Source of the DNA: an uncultured Paracoccaceae bacterium
Lineage (GTDB): Bacteria; Pseudomonadota; Alphaproteobacteria; Rhodobacterales; Rhodobacteraceae
Direction: 5' to 3'
NCBI GenBank assembly: GCA_937864535.1
Contig: CALMJS010000015.1
Span: 186,001-250,000, forward strand
Length of the DNA: 64,000 nucleotides
In this document: piece after piece, positions 33,942-43,485 of the stretch
How positions within the stretch are numbered: position 1 is the stretch's first letter
How the letters are laid out: each line of letters begins with the position of its first letter
Program-made: the position numbers and the translations under genes
Notes under the pieces: model-generated
Database searches by the model: none
Seen by the model: only the letters and a program-made list of their open reading frames with translations
What the model was told of the DNA's origin: nothing

Positions 33942-34011
33942 CAAACGGAATACCGATATTGATTTGCTATTTTAATCGGCGCTAAAGGTGCCCCGAGTCA
34001 GGGAGCCATCT

Positions 34012-34488
34012 ATGAACGCCAAACCCAAGCTACCGTCCTCGGACGACGTTGAGGCCATTATCGCCCGTCACAGCCACCGCGAAGGGCCTTTGCTGCCGAT
34101 TTTACACGATTTGCAGGCAGAATTCGGCCATGTCCCGCAGATGGCGGTCCCGGTTCTGGCGGAAAGTTTGAACATCGGACGGGCCGAGGTTCATGGCGTT
34201 ATCAGCTTCTACCACGATTTCCGCGATGCTCCGGCGGGTCGGCATGTCGTGAAAATCTGCCGCGCCGAGGCGTGCCAGTCCGTTGGCGCGAATGCGCTGG
34301 CCGATCACGCCTTGGCCAAGCTTGGTGGCGAGTGGCACATGACCACGCCGAACGGCAATATCACCGTGGAACCGGTCTATTGTCTGGGCCTGTGCGCCTG
34401 TGGTCCGGCCATCATGGTGGATGGCCAGCTAGAAGGGCGCGTCGATGCGGCCCGTATGGACGAAATCCTGTCGGAGTGCGGCGCATGA
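34012..34488 (+). CDS. fdsG: NAD-dependent formate dehydrogenase, gamma subunit (NuoE-like)
   Basis: This 158-residue protein is the thioredoxin-fold [2Fe-2S] subunit, with cluster Cys in CRAEACQS and CLGLCACGP. It passes electrons from FdsB's flavin side in the soluble formate dehydrogenase FdsABG. ATG 34012 follows CAGGGAG; 33988 is a longer alternative without a site. It opens the operon and overlaps fdsB by four bases (ATGA). Confidence 0.93.
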   Translation: MNAKPKLPSSDDVEAIIARHSHREGPLLPILHDLQAEFGHVPQMAVPVLAESLNIGRAEVHGVISFYHDFRDAPAGRHVVKICRAEACQSVGANALADHALAKLGGEWHMTTPNGNITVEPVYCLGLCACGPAIMVDGQLEGRVDAARMDEILSECGA

Positions 34489-36002
34489 AAATCTACATCC
34501 CTCGTGATGCCGCAGCCAAGGCGCTGGGCGCTGACCGTATCGCCAAAGCGATCGAAGCCGAGATCAAGGACCGCGGTCTGACCGCACAGATCATCCGCAA
34601 CGGGTCCCGCGGTATGGTCTGGCTGGAACCGCTGGTCGAGGTCGAGACCGCGGAAGGCCGCGTCGGTTATGGTCCGGTGACGGTTGCCGACGTCAAGGCG
34701 ATCTTTGAAGGCGACAGTGACAAGGCGCTGGGCGATGTTGAAGTGCTCCCGTTCTTTGCCGCCCAGACCCGCCTGACCTTTGCCCGCGTTGGCAAGATCG
34801 ATCCCCTGTCGTTGGCCGACTACGAGGCCCATGGCGGTCTGTCCGGTTTGCGCCGCGCGCTGACGATGACGGGCGAGGCGATCGTGGACGAGGTGAAACT
34901 GTCCGGCCTGCGTGGTCGCGGCGGTGCGGGCTTCCCGACCGGGATCAAATGGGACACCGTGCGCTTGGCGCATGGCGACAAGAAATATATCGTCTGCAAC
35001 GCCGACGAAGGCGACAGCGGCACTTTTGCCGACCGTATGCTGATGGAGGGGGACCCCTTTACCCTGATCGAAGGCATGACCATCGCCGGTATCGGCTGTG
35101 GCGCCACCAAAGGGTTCGTCTACATACGCTCCGAATACCCCGATGCGATCGAACAGATGCAGGCCGCCTGTGACATTGCCCGTGAGGCGGGTGTGCTGGG
35201 CAATGTCCTGAACTCGGGCCACAAGTTCGACATTGAAATCCGTGTTGGCGCGGGCGCCTATGTCTGTGGCGAGGAAACCTCGCTGCTCAATAGCCTTGAG
35301 GGCAAGCGCGGGACTGTTCGGGCCAAGCCGCCTCTCCCGGCGCTGCAAGGGTTCATGGGCCGACCGACGGTCGTCAACAACGTGATCTCTCTGGCCACCG
35401 TTCCGGTGATTTTCGAAAAGGGCGCGCAGCATTACGCGGACTTCGGCCTTGGCCGGTCCAAGGGCACCATGCCGATCCAGATCGCGGGCAACGTGAAATT
35501 CGGCGGCCTGTTCGAGACCGCATTCGGCATGCCCTTGGGCGATTTGGTCAATAAGGTCGGCGGCGGCACTGCCTCTGGCCGTCCGGTCAAGGCTGTGCAG
35601 GTCGGCGGTCCGCTGGGTGCCTATATGCCGGTGTCCAAGTTCGACACGCCCTTTGGCTATGAGGATTTTGACCAGAAGGGCGGGTTGATCGGACACGCAG
35701 GAGTGGTGGTGTTCGACGACACCGCGGACATGCTGGGCATGGCGCGTTTCGCGATGGAATTCTGCGCGGTCGAAAGCTGTGGCAAATGTACCCCCTGCCG
35801 TATCGGGGCCGTGCGCGGCGTTGAAACCATCGACCGTATTGCCGCCGGTGACGCAGGCGCGGTCGAGATCCTGACCGATCTGTGCGAAACCATGAAGGAC
35901 GGATCGCTCTGCGCGCTGGGCGGGTTCACCCCGTTCCCCGTCATGTCGGCGCTGCAAAACTTCCCTCAGGAGTTCCAGACCGCAAAAGAGGCCGCCGAAT
36001 GA
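34485..36002 (+). CDS. fdsB: NAD-dependent formate dehydrogenase, beta subunit (NuoF-like)
   Basis: At 505 residues it has a short NuoE-like N-terminus and then the NuoF core: NADH-binding GLRGRGGAGFPTGIKW, FMN region YIVCNADEGDSGTFADR and ESCGKCTPCRIG for a [4Fe-4S] cluster. It reduces NAD+ with electrons from FdsA. The ATG overlaps the fdsG stop, and its own stop overlaps the following small gene. Confidence 0.95.
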   Translation: MKIYIPRDAAAKALGADRIAKAIEAEIKDRGLTAQIIRNGSRGMVWLEPLVEVETAEGRVGYGPVTVADVKAIFEGDSDKALGDVEVLPFFAAQTRLTFARVGKIDPLSLADYEAHGGLSGLRRALTMTGEAIVDEVKLSGLRGRGGAGFPTGIKWDTVRLAHGDKKYIVCNADEGDSGTFADRMLMEGDPFTLIEGMTIAGIGCGATKGFVYIRSEYPDAIEQMQAACDIAREAGVLGNVLNSGHKFDIEIRVGAGAYVCGEETSLLNSLEGKRGTVRAKPPLPALQGFMGRPTVVNNVISLATVPVIFEKGAQHYADFGLGRSKGTMPIQIAGNVKFGGLFETAFGMPLGDLVNKVGGGTASGRPVKAVQVGGPLGAYMPVSKFDTPFGYEDFDQKGGLIGHAGVVVFDDTADMLGMARFAMEFCAVESCGKCTPCRIGAVRGVETIDRIAAGDAGAVEILTDLCETMKDGSLCALGGFTPFPVMSALQNFPQEFQTAKEAAE

Positions 36003-36208
36003 CGGACAAGGTCAAAGGGCCAGCGTCCTATTTCCCGTCCATCGAGGCGAAATACGGCCAGCCGATGACGCACTGGTTCGACATCGTAAAGTCCCACGGG
36101 GATCTCAAGCATATGGAGATCGTGGGTAAACTGAAAACCGATCATGGCATGGGACACGGGCACGCAAACGCCGTCGTCGCCTATGTTCTCAAGGGAGATG
36201 CCAAGTGA
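35999..36208 (+). CDS. Small DUF4287-like protein inside the fds operon
   Basis: The 69-residue product has the DUF4287 pattern: THWFDIVKSHGDLKHMEIVGKL followed by DHGMGHGHANAVVAYVL. It is coupled to both neighbours (ATGA with fdsB and again with fdsA), so it is made in step with the dehydrogenase. DUF4287 proteins are found free or fused to DUF5655 in other bacteria, without a known function. No comparable subunit belongs to the classic FdsGBACD set. Confidence 0.7.
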   Translation: MTDKVKGPASYFPSIEAKYGQPMTHWFDIVKSHGDLKHMEIVGKLKTDHGMGHGHANAVVAYVLKGDAK

Positions 36209-39093
36209 AGGATTTTATCATTCCATGGGGCGATGACCGCGATCTGGGCACCCCTGCCTCGAAATCGACCAAATCCGTCACCCTGAACATCGACGGGTTC
36301 GACGTGACCGTGCCGGAAGGCACCAGCGTCATGCGCGCCTCTGCCCTGGCCGGGATCGACATTCCGAAACTCTGTGCGTCGGATAACCTCGAAGCCTTCG
36401 GGTCCTGCCGTCTGTGTGTTGTGGAAATCGAGGGCCGTCGCGGCACGCCCGCGTCCTGCACGACCCCTGTGACCCCGGGCATGGTGGTGCACACCCAGTC
36501 GAAAAAGGTCCAGAAGATCCGCAAGGGCGTGATGGAGCTCTATATCTCCGACCACCCGCTGGATTGTCTGACCTGTGCGGCGAACGGCGATTGCGAATTG
36601 CAAGATATGGCCGGTGCCGTTGGTCTGCGCGATGTGCGTTACGAGGCGGTGGATACCCACTTTAAGGCTAAGAACACCAGTGGCGAGTCCAACCCGCAGT
36701 GGCTGCCCAAAGACGACAGCAACCCCTATTTCACCTACGATCCGGCCAAATGCATTGTCTGTTCGCGCTGCGTGCGTGCCTGTGAAGAGGTGCAGGGGAC
36801 GTTCGCGCTGACCATTTCTGGCCGTGGTTTCGACAGCCGCGTGTCGGCCGGGTCACTGAACGATACCTTCCTGTCGTCGGACTGTGTGTCTTGCGGCGCC
36901 TGCGTTCAGGCCTGCCCGACCGCGACGCTGCAGGAAAAGTCGGTGATCGAGATGGGCACGCCGACCCGTTCGGTCATCACCACCTGCGCCTATTGCGGCG
37001 TCGGCTGTTCCTTCAAGGCCGAGATGCGCGGCGACGAACTCGTCCGTATGACCCCCTATAAACATGGCAAGGCCAACCGCGGGCATTCTTGCGTCAAGGG
37101 CCGCTTTGCCTATGGCTATGCCACCCATCAGGACCGCATTCTGAACCCGATGATCCGCGACACCATCGACCAGCCGTGGCGCGAAGTGTCTTGGGCCGAG
37201 GCGATGAGCTTTGCTGCGACCAAGATGCGCGGCCTTCAGGAAAAATACGGGCAAAAATCGATCGGCGTCATTACCTCGTCGCGCTGCACCAACGAAGAGA
37301 CCTTCCTCGTGCAGAAACTGACCCGTGCGGTGTTCGGCAACAACAACACCGACACCTGCGCCCGCGTCTGCCATTCGCCGACCGGTTACGGCCTTGGCCA
37401 GACCTACGGCACCTCGGCCGGTACGCAGGACTTCGACTCGGTCGAGGAAACCGATTGCGCGCTGATCATCGGTGCCAACCCGACCGACGGGCACCCCGTC
37501 TTTGCCAGCCGCCTGAAAAAGCGCATCCGTCAGGGTGCCAAGCTGATCGTGATCGACCCGCGCCGCACCGATATGGTGAAGTCGAACCACATTCAGGCCG
37601 ACCACCATCTGCCGCTGCGTCCGGGCACCAACGTGGCTATCGTCACTGCGCTGGCGCATGTGATCGTCACCGAAGGTCTGATCGACGCGGACTACATTAG
37701 AAACCGCTGCGACTGGGACGAATATCTGGCCTACGCCGAATTCGTCAGCGATCCGCGCCACTCGCCCGAGGCTGTCGAACTGCTGACCGGTGTTCCGGCG
37801 GCTGACGTTCGCGCCGCGGCCCGCACCTATGCAACCGCTGGCAAATCGGCGATCTACTACGGTCTGGGCGTGACCGAACATAGCCAAGGTTCGACCACCG
37901 TCATCGGTATCGCCAACCTCGCCATGTTGACCGGCAATGTCGGCATCAACGGCGCTGGCGTGAACCCGCTGCGCGGCCAGAACAACGTGCAGGGTTCCTG
38001 CGATATGGGGTCGTTCCCGCACGAACTGCCGGGCTACCGCCATGTCAAAAACGCCGATGTCCGTGAAATCTTTGAAAAGGCGTGGAACGTCACGATCGAT
38101 CCGGAACCGGGTCTGCGTATTCCCAACATGCTGGATGCGGCGGTCGATGGCACGTTTAAGGGTCTCTACTGTCAGGGCGAGGATATCCTCCAGTCCGATC
38201 CGGACACCAAGCACGTCGCCGCCGGTCTGGCCGCGATGGAGTGCGTGATCGTCCACGACCTGTTCCTGAACGAGACCGCGAACTACGCGCATGTCTTCCT
38301 GCCGGGCTCGTCGTTCCTTGAAAAGGATGGCACCTTTACCAACGCCGAACGCCGCATCAACCGCGTGCGCAAGGTGATGGCCCCCAAGAACGGCTATGCC
38401 GACTGGGAAGTGACCCAGATGCTGGCAAACGCGATGGGGGCGGGCTGGACCTATACCCATCCCAGCCAGATCATGGACGAAATCGCGGCCACCACGCCGT
38501 CCTTTGCCAATGTGTCCTATGACCTGCTCGAAGAGCGCGGTTCGATCCAGTGGCCGTGCAACGACGCCAACCCTGACGGCACTCCGCTGATGCACGTTGA
38601 CGGGTTTGTGCGTGGCAAGGGCCGCCTGATCGTCACTGAATACGTGGCGACCGACGAAAAGACTGGCCCGCGCTTCCCGCTGTTGCTGACCACGGGCCGT
38701 ATCCTGTCGCAGTACAATGTGGGCGCCCAGACCCGCCGCACGGCGAACGTGGTCTGGCACGATCAGGACGTGCTGGAAATCCACCCGCACGATGCCGAAG
38801 TGCGTGGCGTCAAAGAGGGCGATTTCGTCAAACTGGCATCGCGTTCGGGGGAAACCACCCTGCGCGCGACGATCACCGACCGCGTGTCGCCGGGTGTGGT
38901 CTATACGACCTTCCACCACCCCGACACGCAGGCGAACGTCATCACCACCGACTTTAGCGACTGGGCGACCAACTGCCCCGAATACAAGGTCACCGCGGTG
39001 CAGGTTTCGCCGTCCAACGGCCCGACCGACTGGCAAGAGGACTATGCCGCGCAGGCTGCTGCCTCGCGCCGTATCCTTCCGGCGGCCGAGTGA
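36205..39093 (+). CDS. fdsA: NAD-dependent formate dehydrogenase, molybdenum alpha subunit
   Basis: The 962-residue catalytic subunit oxidises formate to CO2 at a molybdenum/tungsten bis-MGD site. N-terminal [2Fe-2S] (CASDNLEAFGSCRLCVVEIEG), the NuoG-type CxxCxxNGDC region, two [4Fe-4S] (CIVCSRCVRAC, CVSCGACVQAC), the bis-MGD-proximal [4Fe-4S] (CAYCGVGC) and the DTCARVCHSPTGYG segment follow in order. The metal ligand is Cys near residue 388, not selenocysteine, and the adjacent His is present. It overlaps the DUF4287-like gene and fdhD. Confidence 0.96.
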   Translation: MKDFIIPWGDDRDLGTPASKSTKSVTLNIDGFDVTVPEGTSVMRASALAGIDIPKLCASDNLEAFGSCRLCVVEIEGRRGTPASCTTPVTPGMVVHTQSKKVQKIRKGVMELYISDHPLDCLTCAANGDCELQDMAGAVGLRDVRYEAVDTHFKAKNTSGESNPQWLPKDDSNPYFTYDPAKCIVCSRCVRACEEVQGTFALTISGRGFDSRVSAGSLNDTFLSSDCVSCGACVQACPTATLQEKSVIEMGTPTRSVITTCAYCGVGCSFKAEMRGDELVRMTPYKHGKANRGHSCVKGRFAYGYATHQDRILNPMIRDTIDQPWREVSWAEAMSFAATKMRGLQEKYGQKSIGVITSSRCTNEETFLVQKLTRAVFGNNNTDTCARVCHSPTGYGLGQTYGTSAGTQDFDSVEETDCALIIGANPTDGHPVFASRLKKRIRQGAKLIVIDPRRTDMVKSNHIQADHHLPLRPGTNVAIVTALAHVIVTEGLIDADYIRNRCDWDEYLAYAEFVSDPRHSPEAVELLTGVPAADVRAAARTYATAGKSAIYYGLGVTEHSQGSTTVIGIANLAMLTGNVGINGAGVNPLRGQNNVQGSCDMGSFPHELPGYRHVKNADVREIFEKAWNVTIDPEPGLRIPNMLDAAVDGTFKGLYCQGEDILQSDPDTKHVAAGLAAMECVIVHDLFLNETANYAHVFLPGSSFLEKDGTFTNAERRINRVRKVMAPKNGYADWEVTQMLANAMGAGWTYTHPSQIMDEIAATTPSFANVSYDLLEERGSIQWPCNDANPDGTPLMHVDGFVRGKGRLIVTEYVATDEKTGPRFPLLLTTGRILSQYNVGAQTRRTANVVWHDQDVLEIHPHDAEVRGVKEGDFVKLASRSGETTLRATITDRVSPGVVYTTFHHPDTQANVITTDFSDWATNCPEYKVTAVQVSPSNGPTDWQEDYAAQAAASRRILPAAE

Positions 39094-39875
39094 CGCCGGC
39101 ACGGTCCATCGCTGGCCAGACATGGCGGGGCGGGGTGCAGTCGATGCACCGCGCCCTGCCCCAAGAGGTGCCGGTTGCCATCGTGTTCAACGGCACCACG
39201 CAGGCCGTGATGATGGCGACACCGGACCGGCTGGACGCCTTCGGGATCGGCTTTGCCCTGACCGAAGGCACGGTGAAAGCCGTAGCTGACATCGAAACTC
39301 TGGAGGTGGTCGAGCACCCTCAGGGTTTCGAGGTCCGCATGTGGATCACCGATGACGCCGCCAAACGGATGGAGGCGCGGCGCCGGTCGATGCTTGGCCC
39401 CGTTGGCTGCGGCCTGTGCGGGATCGACAGTCTGGAACAGGCGCTGCGGGATCTGCCGCCGGTGCAGTCAGCGATTACCCTGACTGCCGCCGAGGTTGAC
39501 CAAGCGACCGAAGCCCTGCGCCAGCACCAGCCGCTGCATGACCAGACCCGTGCGGTCCATGCCGCCGGTTTCTGGCGTGGCGGGATTATCGCCGCCTGCG
39601 AGGATGTCGGCAGACATAACGCGCTGGACAAACTGATCGGCACATTGGTCCAGCAGGGCATCGACCCCGCCACGGGCGCGATTGTGCTGACCAGTCGCGT
39701 GTCGGTCGATATGGTCCAGAAAACTGTCATCGCTGGCAGCCCGATCCTGATCGCTGTTTCCGCGCCGACCGCGCAGGCCGTCGCGCTGGCCGAAAGCGCT
39801 CACCTGACCGTAGCCGCGCTGGCGCGTGGGGACGGTTTCGACATCTACTCCCATCCCGAACGGATAACCGCATGA
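39090..39875 (+). CDS. fdhD: Formate dehydrogenase accessory sulphurtransferase
   Basis: The 261-residue protein has the FdhD CGLC motif (VGCGLCGID) that carries the sulphur delivered to the bis-MGD cofactor, and the GGIIAACEDVGRHNALDK block. In fds operons it is called FdsC. The start is GTG, overlapping the fdsA stop (GTGA). Essential for activity of FdsA in related systems. Confidence 0.93.
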   Translation: MTPARSIAGQTWRGGVQSMHRALPQEVPVAIVFNGTTQAVMMATPDRLDAFGIGFALTEGTVKAVADIETLEVVEHPQGFEVRMWITDDAAKRMEARRRSMLGPVGCGLCGIDSLEQALRDLPPVQSAITLTAAEVDQATEALRQHQPLHDQTRAVHAAGFWRGGIIAACEDVGRHNALDKLIGTLVQQGIDPATGAIVLTSRVSVDMVQKTVIAGSPILIAVSAPTAQAVALAESAHLTVAALARGDGFDIYSHPERITA

Positions 39876-40087
39876 AAACCGAAAAGATGGTCTATATGGC
39901 GAACCAGATCGCCACGTTCTTTGTCTCGCAGCCCGGCACCGATCAGGCCGACCGCGTTGCCGCCCATATCAATGATTTCTGGGAACCGCGGATGCGTGAA
40001 CAGTTTCTGACCCATGTTACCGCTGGCGGCGAGGGCCTGTCGGAGCTGTCGCTCAAGGCTGCGGCGCTGGTGCGTCAACCGGCCTGA
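39872..40087 (+). CDS. fdsD: Formate dehydrogenase delta subunit
   Basis: The 71-residue protein has the FdsD pattern: MANQIATFFVSQPG, then AAHINDFWEPRMREQFLTHV. FdsD is small and required for mature formate dehydrogenase. It is the last gene of the operon (ATGA overlap with fdhD), and its final 13 bases overlap the convergent phnM-like gene. Confidence 0.9.
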   Translation: MKTEKMVYMANQIATFFVSQPGTDQADRVAAHINDFWEPRMREQFLTHVTAGGEGLSELSLKAAALVRQPA

Positions 40088-41268
40088 TATACGGTTCGTC
40101 CGCCGCAGACTGTCATGACCGGGGCGGGCGTTTGCCCGTCGGGCCAGTCGATCAGCACCAGATCGGCCCGCTGGCCGACAGCAATTTCGCCCCTGTCGCT
40201 GAGGTGGCTGGCGCGGGCAGGGTTTGTGCTGACCAGTTTCCAGACCTGCGCCAGATCGCGTCCCCCTGCGACCATCCGCGCGACGGCGGCCAGCATCGCC
40301 GGATAGAAATAGTCGGACGCCAGAATATCGCACAGCCCCCTGTCGAACATGTCGATGGCCGAGGGAGAGCCCAGATGGCTGCCACCTCGCGCGGCGTTCG
40401 GCGCCCCAAAGACGATCCAGTCGCTGTTGTCCCGCGCCGATTGCGCCACCACGTCATTCATCGGAAATTCGCTGATCCGCGCGCCGAGGTCACGGAAATA
40501 GTCCCGCGCCACGATCTGTGAATCGTCATGGCTGAGCATCGGCGCGCCCACCGCTCGGCCCATTTCTGCGATACGGGCGATCATCGCAGGCACATCGGGG
40601 CGGCGGGCGTAGATGTCCAGAATCCGGTCGCGCAGCGCCTCGGCACTCATGCCGACCCGTTCGGACCGTTTGCGCATCTTGGCTATGAACCTCGGATCGT
40701 CCGGAGTGCAGATCGGAAAACTGTCGTCCAATTCGAACGGACGTGTCTGCAGCGGCGTGTTCGGAACGATCATGATCATCGAGGTATGATCGTTAAACGC
40801 CAGCGCGTCGCCCTTGGATAGGCGGGAGTCGATCAGTGGCAGCGCCTCGAAACAGAAGGTCTCCCATCGCAGTTGCATCCGGTTATCTACCGTCAGGCGC
40901 GGCGCGAGCCGTTCCAGTGCGGCAGCAAAGGCGGTGCCCTGATCCACCGACCGCAGCCCGGTTTCCCACGACAGCGTCACCGCGTGATAGGCGGTGGTGA
41001 TCCCGTTCGTGGCAAGTTGCCGGTCGGTGTCCAGCACGGCCCCGTCCAGCGGAAAGAACACATTGGGGCGCGGCATGACCTGCCGTTCAAACGCATCGCC
41101 GTGGATATCCACCATCGCAGGGGCAAGGATGCGCCCCTGACCCTCGATCACCTCTGCCCCGTCCGTCGGGCCATCCAGCGCGGTGATGACGCCGGCTTCG
41201 ATGCGGACGGACACATCGCGCACACCATCGGGCAATATTGCCCGCACGTTCTGAAAAATCTGCGCCAT
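40075..41268 (-). CDS. phnM: PhnM-like amidohydrolase
   Basis: The 397-residue amidohydrolase has the metal motif in VDIHGDAFE, the carboxylate-rich middle, SHDD (about 246), APNAARGGSHLG and an ILASDYFYPAML segment as in PhnM, which hydrolyses a ribose-methylphosphonate triphosphate in C-P lyase pathways. No other phn gene is in view. It lies 55 bases after hypE in the same direction and may be read through from the hyp operon. It could also serve another phosphonate or be a stray gene; family firm, role uncertain. Confidence 0.85.
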   Translation of the reverse strand: MAQIFQNVRAILPDGVRDVSVRIEAGVITALDGPTDGAEVIEGQGRILAPAMVDIHGDAFERQVMPRPNVFFPLDGAVLDTDRQLATNGITTAYHAVTLSWETGLRSVDQGTAFAAALERLAPRLTVDNRMQLRWETFCFEALPLIDSRLSKGDALAFNDHTSMIMIVPNTPLQTRPFELDDSFPICTPDDPRFIAKMRKRSERVGMSAEALRDRILDIYARRPDVPAMIARIAEMGRAVGAPMLSHDDSQIVARDYFRDLGARISEFPMNDVVAQSARDNSDWIVFGAPNAARGGSHLGSPSAIDMFDRGLCDILASDYFYPAMLAAVARMVAGGRDLAQVWKLVSTNPARASHLSDRGEIAVGQRADLVLIDWPDGQTPAPVMTVCGGRTVYQAG

Positions 41269-41323
41269 GCCGTACTCTCTTGATCACGCGGACGGTAGCA
41301 GCACAGGCCGCACGGGCAAGAGG

Positions 41324-42346
41324 TCAACAAATCCGTGGCAATTGTTCGCCCACCAGCATGTCTACAATCCGCGTTCCGCCAAATGCCGTGCGCATGGTCA
41401 CCATTGGTCTGCCCGCCTTGGCCCGTCCGATCACCGTAGCGCCGCGTCCGGTGTCCACTGACCGCATCGCGGCCAGCGCGGCTTCGGCGTGTTCGGCGGC
41501 GACAAACAGGACCAGCGTACCTTCGTTCGCCAGATACAGCGGATCAAGGCCAAGGATTTCGCAGGTCCCTTTGACCTCCGGGCGCAGGGGCAGGGCCTCT
41601 TCGTCGATCTCGATGGCGCAGCCGGCGGCCTCGGCCATTTCATTGAGGGCCGAGGCGATCCCGCCCCGCGTGGCATCGCGGCAGGCGCGAACGGGAACAG
41701 CGGTGCACGTCGCCTCCATCAAATGTCCGAGCGCCGCGCAATCCGATTGCAGGTCAGAGGACAGCATCATATCGCCCCGCGCCGCCAGAATGGTCGCGCC
41801 GTGATCGCCCAGCACGCCATTCACGATCGCCACATCACCGGGTTGGATCGCATCGGCGCGCAGGTCGCGGTCCGCCGGAATGATGCCGACGCCCGAGGTG
41901 GTGATAAACACCTTGTCCGCCGAACCGCGCCCGACGACCTTGGTGTCGCCCGTGACGATCTTAACCCCGGTCTTGTCGGCCTCTTTGACCATGCTGGCAA
42001 CGATCCGGCGCAAGAGCGCGATTTCGGTCCCCTCTTCGATGATGAACGCAGCCGACAGCCACAGCGGTTTCGCCCCGCCCACGGCAAGGTCGTTGACCGT
42101 GCCGCAGACGGCAATCTTGCCAATGTCACCGCCCGGAAATTCGATGGGTGTCACCACATAACTGTCGGTGGTAAAGGCCAGCCGCGCGCCGGGCTGCAAC
42201 AGGGCGTCATGCATCAGGCGCGCCTGATCCTCTTTACTTTCCGGTTGGAAAGATTCGGTAAACACTGAGGAAATCAGGTCGCGCATCGCCTTGCCCCCGC
42301 TACCGTGGGACAGGGTGACACGTTCATCGCGCAGCACTTTGGTCAT
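41324..42346 (-). CDS. hypE: Hydrogenase maturation protein HypE
   Basis: HypE dehydrates a carboxamide carried on its C-terminal Cys to a thiocyanate, the source of the CN ligands of [NiFe] hydrogenase. The 340-residue protein has the PurM-type ATP region (LSHGSGGKAM, then VVGRGSADKVF) and ends in LPRIC, the essential Cys. Its ATG overlaps the hypD stop (ATGA); the frame starting at 42514 is longer but unsupported. Confidence 0.95.
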   Translation of the reverse strand: MTKVLRDERVTLSHGSGGKAMRDLISSVFTESFQPESKEDQARLMHDALLQPGARLAFTTDSYVVTPIEFPGGDIGKIAVCGTVNDLAVGGAKPLWLSAAFIIEEGTEIALLRRIVASMVKEADKTGVKIVTGDTKVVGRGSADKVFITTSGVGIIPADRDLRADAIQPGDVAIVNGVLGDHGATILAARGDMMLSSDLQSDCAALGHLMEATCTAVPVRACRDATRGGIASALNEMAEAAGCAIEIDEEALPLRPEVKGTCEILGLDPLYLANEGTLVLFVAAEHAEAALAAMRSVDTGRGATVIGRAKAGRPMVTMRTAFGGTRIVDMLVGEQLPRIC

Positions 42347-43485
42347 TCGGCGGCCTCCGCGGCGCGACGGCCCCCGTATTGCCAATAGGCGGCGCAGGCT
42401 CCTTCGGAACTGACCATCAGCGCGCCCAGCGGCATTTCCGGCGTGCAGCCGGTCCCGAACATCGGGCAGGCGGTTGGCTTGATCCGGCCTGTCATCACCG
42501 CCCCGCATTCGCACCCTTCGGGTTCCTGCACCACACGATTGCCGGTGGCGTAGCCGATGCCGAATTTTTCTTCGGCGTCAAAGGCCTTGTACCCTTCACG
42601 GATGCGCAGGCCAGAGGCGTCAATCTCGCCCAGTCCCCGCCATTCAAACGAGGGGCGGCGTTCGTAGACATCGTTCATCGCGGCGATGGACACCGGGTTG
42701 CCGTGTTCGGGCACGATGCGGGCATATTGGTTTTCGACCTCGGCCCGGCCATCGCGGATCTGTTCCAGAACCATCAGCACGGATTGCAACAGGTCCAGCG
42801 GTTCGAACCCTGCCACCACGATGGGTTTGCCGTAGTCGCGCGGGATGAAATCATAGGGATGAACCCCGATCACCATCGACACATGGCCCGGCCCGACAAA
42901 CCCGTCGAGCATCATGTAGGGATCATCCAAGAGCGCCTTGATCGGTTCGGGCACGGTGATGTGGTTGCAGAACACGCTGAAATTGGTCAGCCCCTCGCGG
43001 GCGGCCTGTTGGATCGACAGCGCGGTCGATGGCGTCGTGGTTTCAAACCCGAGGCCAAAGAAAACCACTTCTCTATCCGGGTTGCGCCGTGCCAGTTCCA
43101 GTGCATCCAGCGGCGAATAGACCATGCGGATATCCGCGCCGTCAGCCTTGGCCTGTAGCAAGGATTTCCGCGTTCCCGGCACCCGCATCGCATCGCCAAA
43201 GGTGGTAAAAATAACATTTGGCTGTTCGGCTATTTCGACGCATTCATCAACGCGGGACATCGGCAAAACGCAAACTGGGCAGCCGGGTCCATGGATGAAC
43301 TCGATCCCTTCGGGGGTTAGACGGTCCAGACCATAGCGAAAAATCGCGTGGGTATGGCCGCCGCAAATCTCCATGATATGGACCGGCTTTTCCTTGGTCG
43401 CGCCGATCTGGTTCGTGACCTTTTCAATCGCGGCCAAGAGCGCCTTGGCGGCCTTGGGGTCGCGGAATTCCTGAACGTATCTCAT
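42343..43485 (-). CDS. hypD: Hydrogenase maturation protein HypD
   Basis: The 380-residue protein has the conserved CGGHTH (MEICGGHTHAIFRYGL) and GPGCPVCVLP motifs, a [4Fe-4S] site in the C-terminal part, and GFETTTPSTA. With HypC it assembles the Fe(CN)2CO unit. Its start overlaps hypC by four bases. Confidence 0.96.
   Translation of the reverse strand: MRYVQEFRDPKAAKALLAAIEKVTNQIGATKEKPVHIMEICGGHTHAIFRYGLDRLTPEGIEFIHGPGCPVCVLPMSRVDECVEIAEQPNVIFTTFGDAMRVPGTRKSLLQAKADGADIRMVYSPLDALELARRNPDREVVFFGLGFETTTPSTALSIQQAAREGLTNFSVFCNHITVPEPIKALLDDPYMMLDGFVGPGHVSMVIGVHPYDFIPRDYGKPIVVAGFEPLDLLQSVLMVLEQIRDGRAEVENQYARIVPEHGNPVSIAAMNDVYERRPSFEWRGLGEIDASGLRIREGYKAFDAEEKFGIGYATGNRVVQEPEGCECGAVMTGRIKPTACPMFGTGCTPEMPLGALMVSSEGACAAYWQYGGRRAAEAAE

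Noticed and set aside
36853-39123. 756-residue minus-strand frame opposite fdsA
   Set aside because: It is a GC-bias shadow: no family resemblance, low-complexity composition, and the opposing strand encodes a complete FdsA.
34012-40087. Selenocysteine in formate dehydrogenase
   Set aside because: The ligand codon in CARVCHSP encodes Cys; no in-frame TGA occurs in fdsA.
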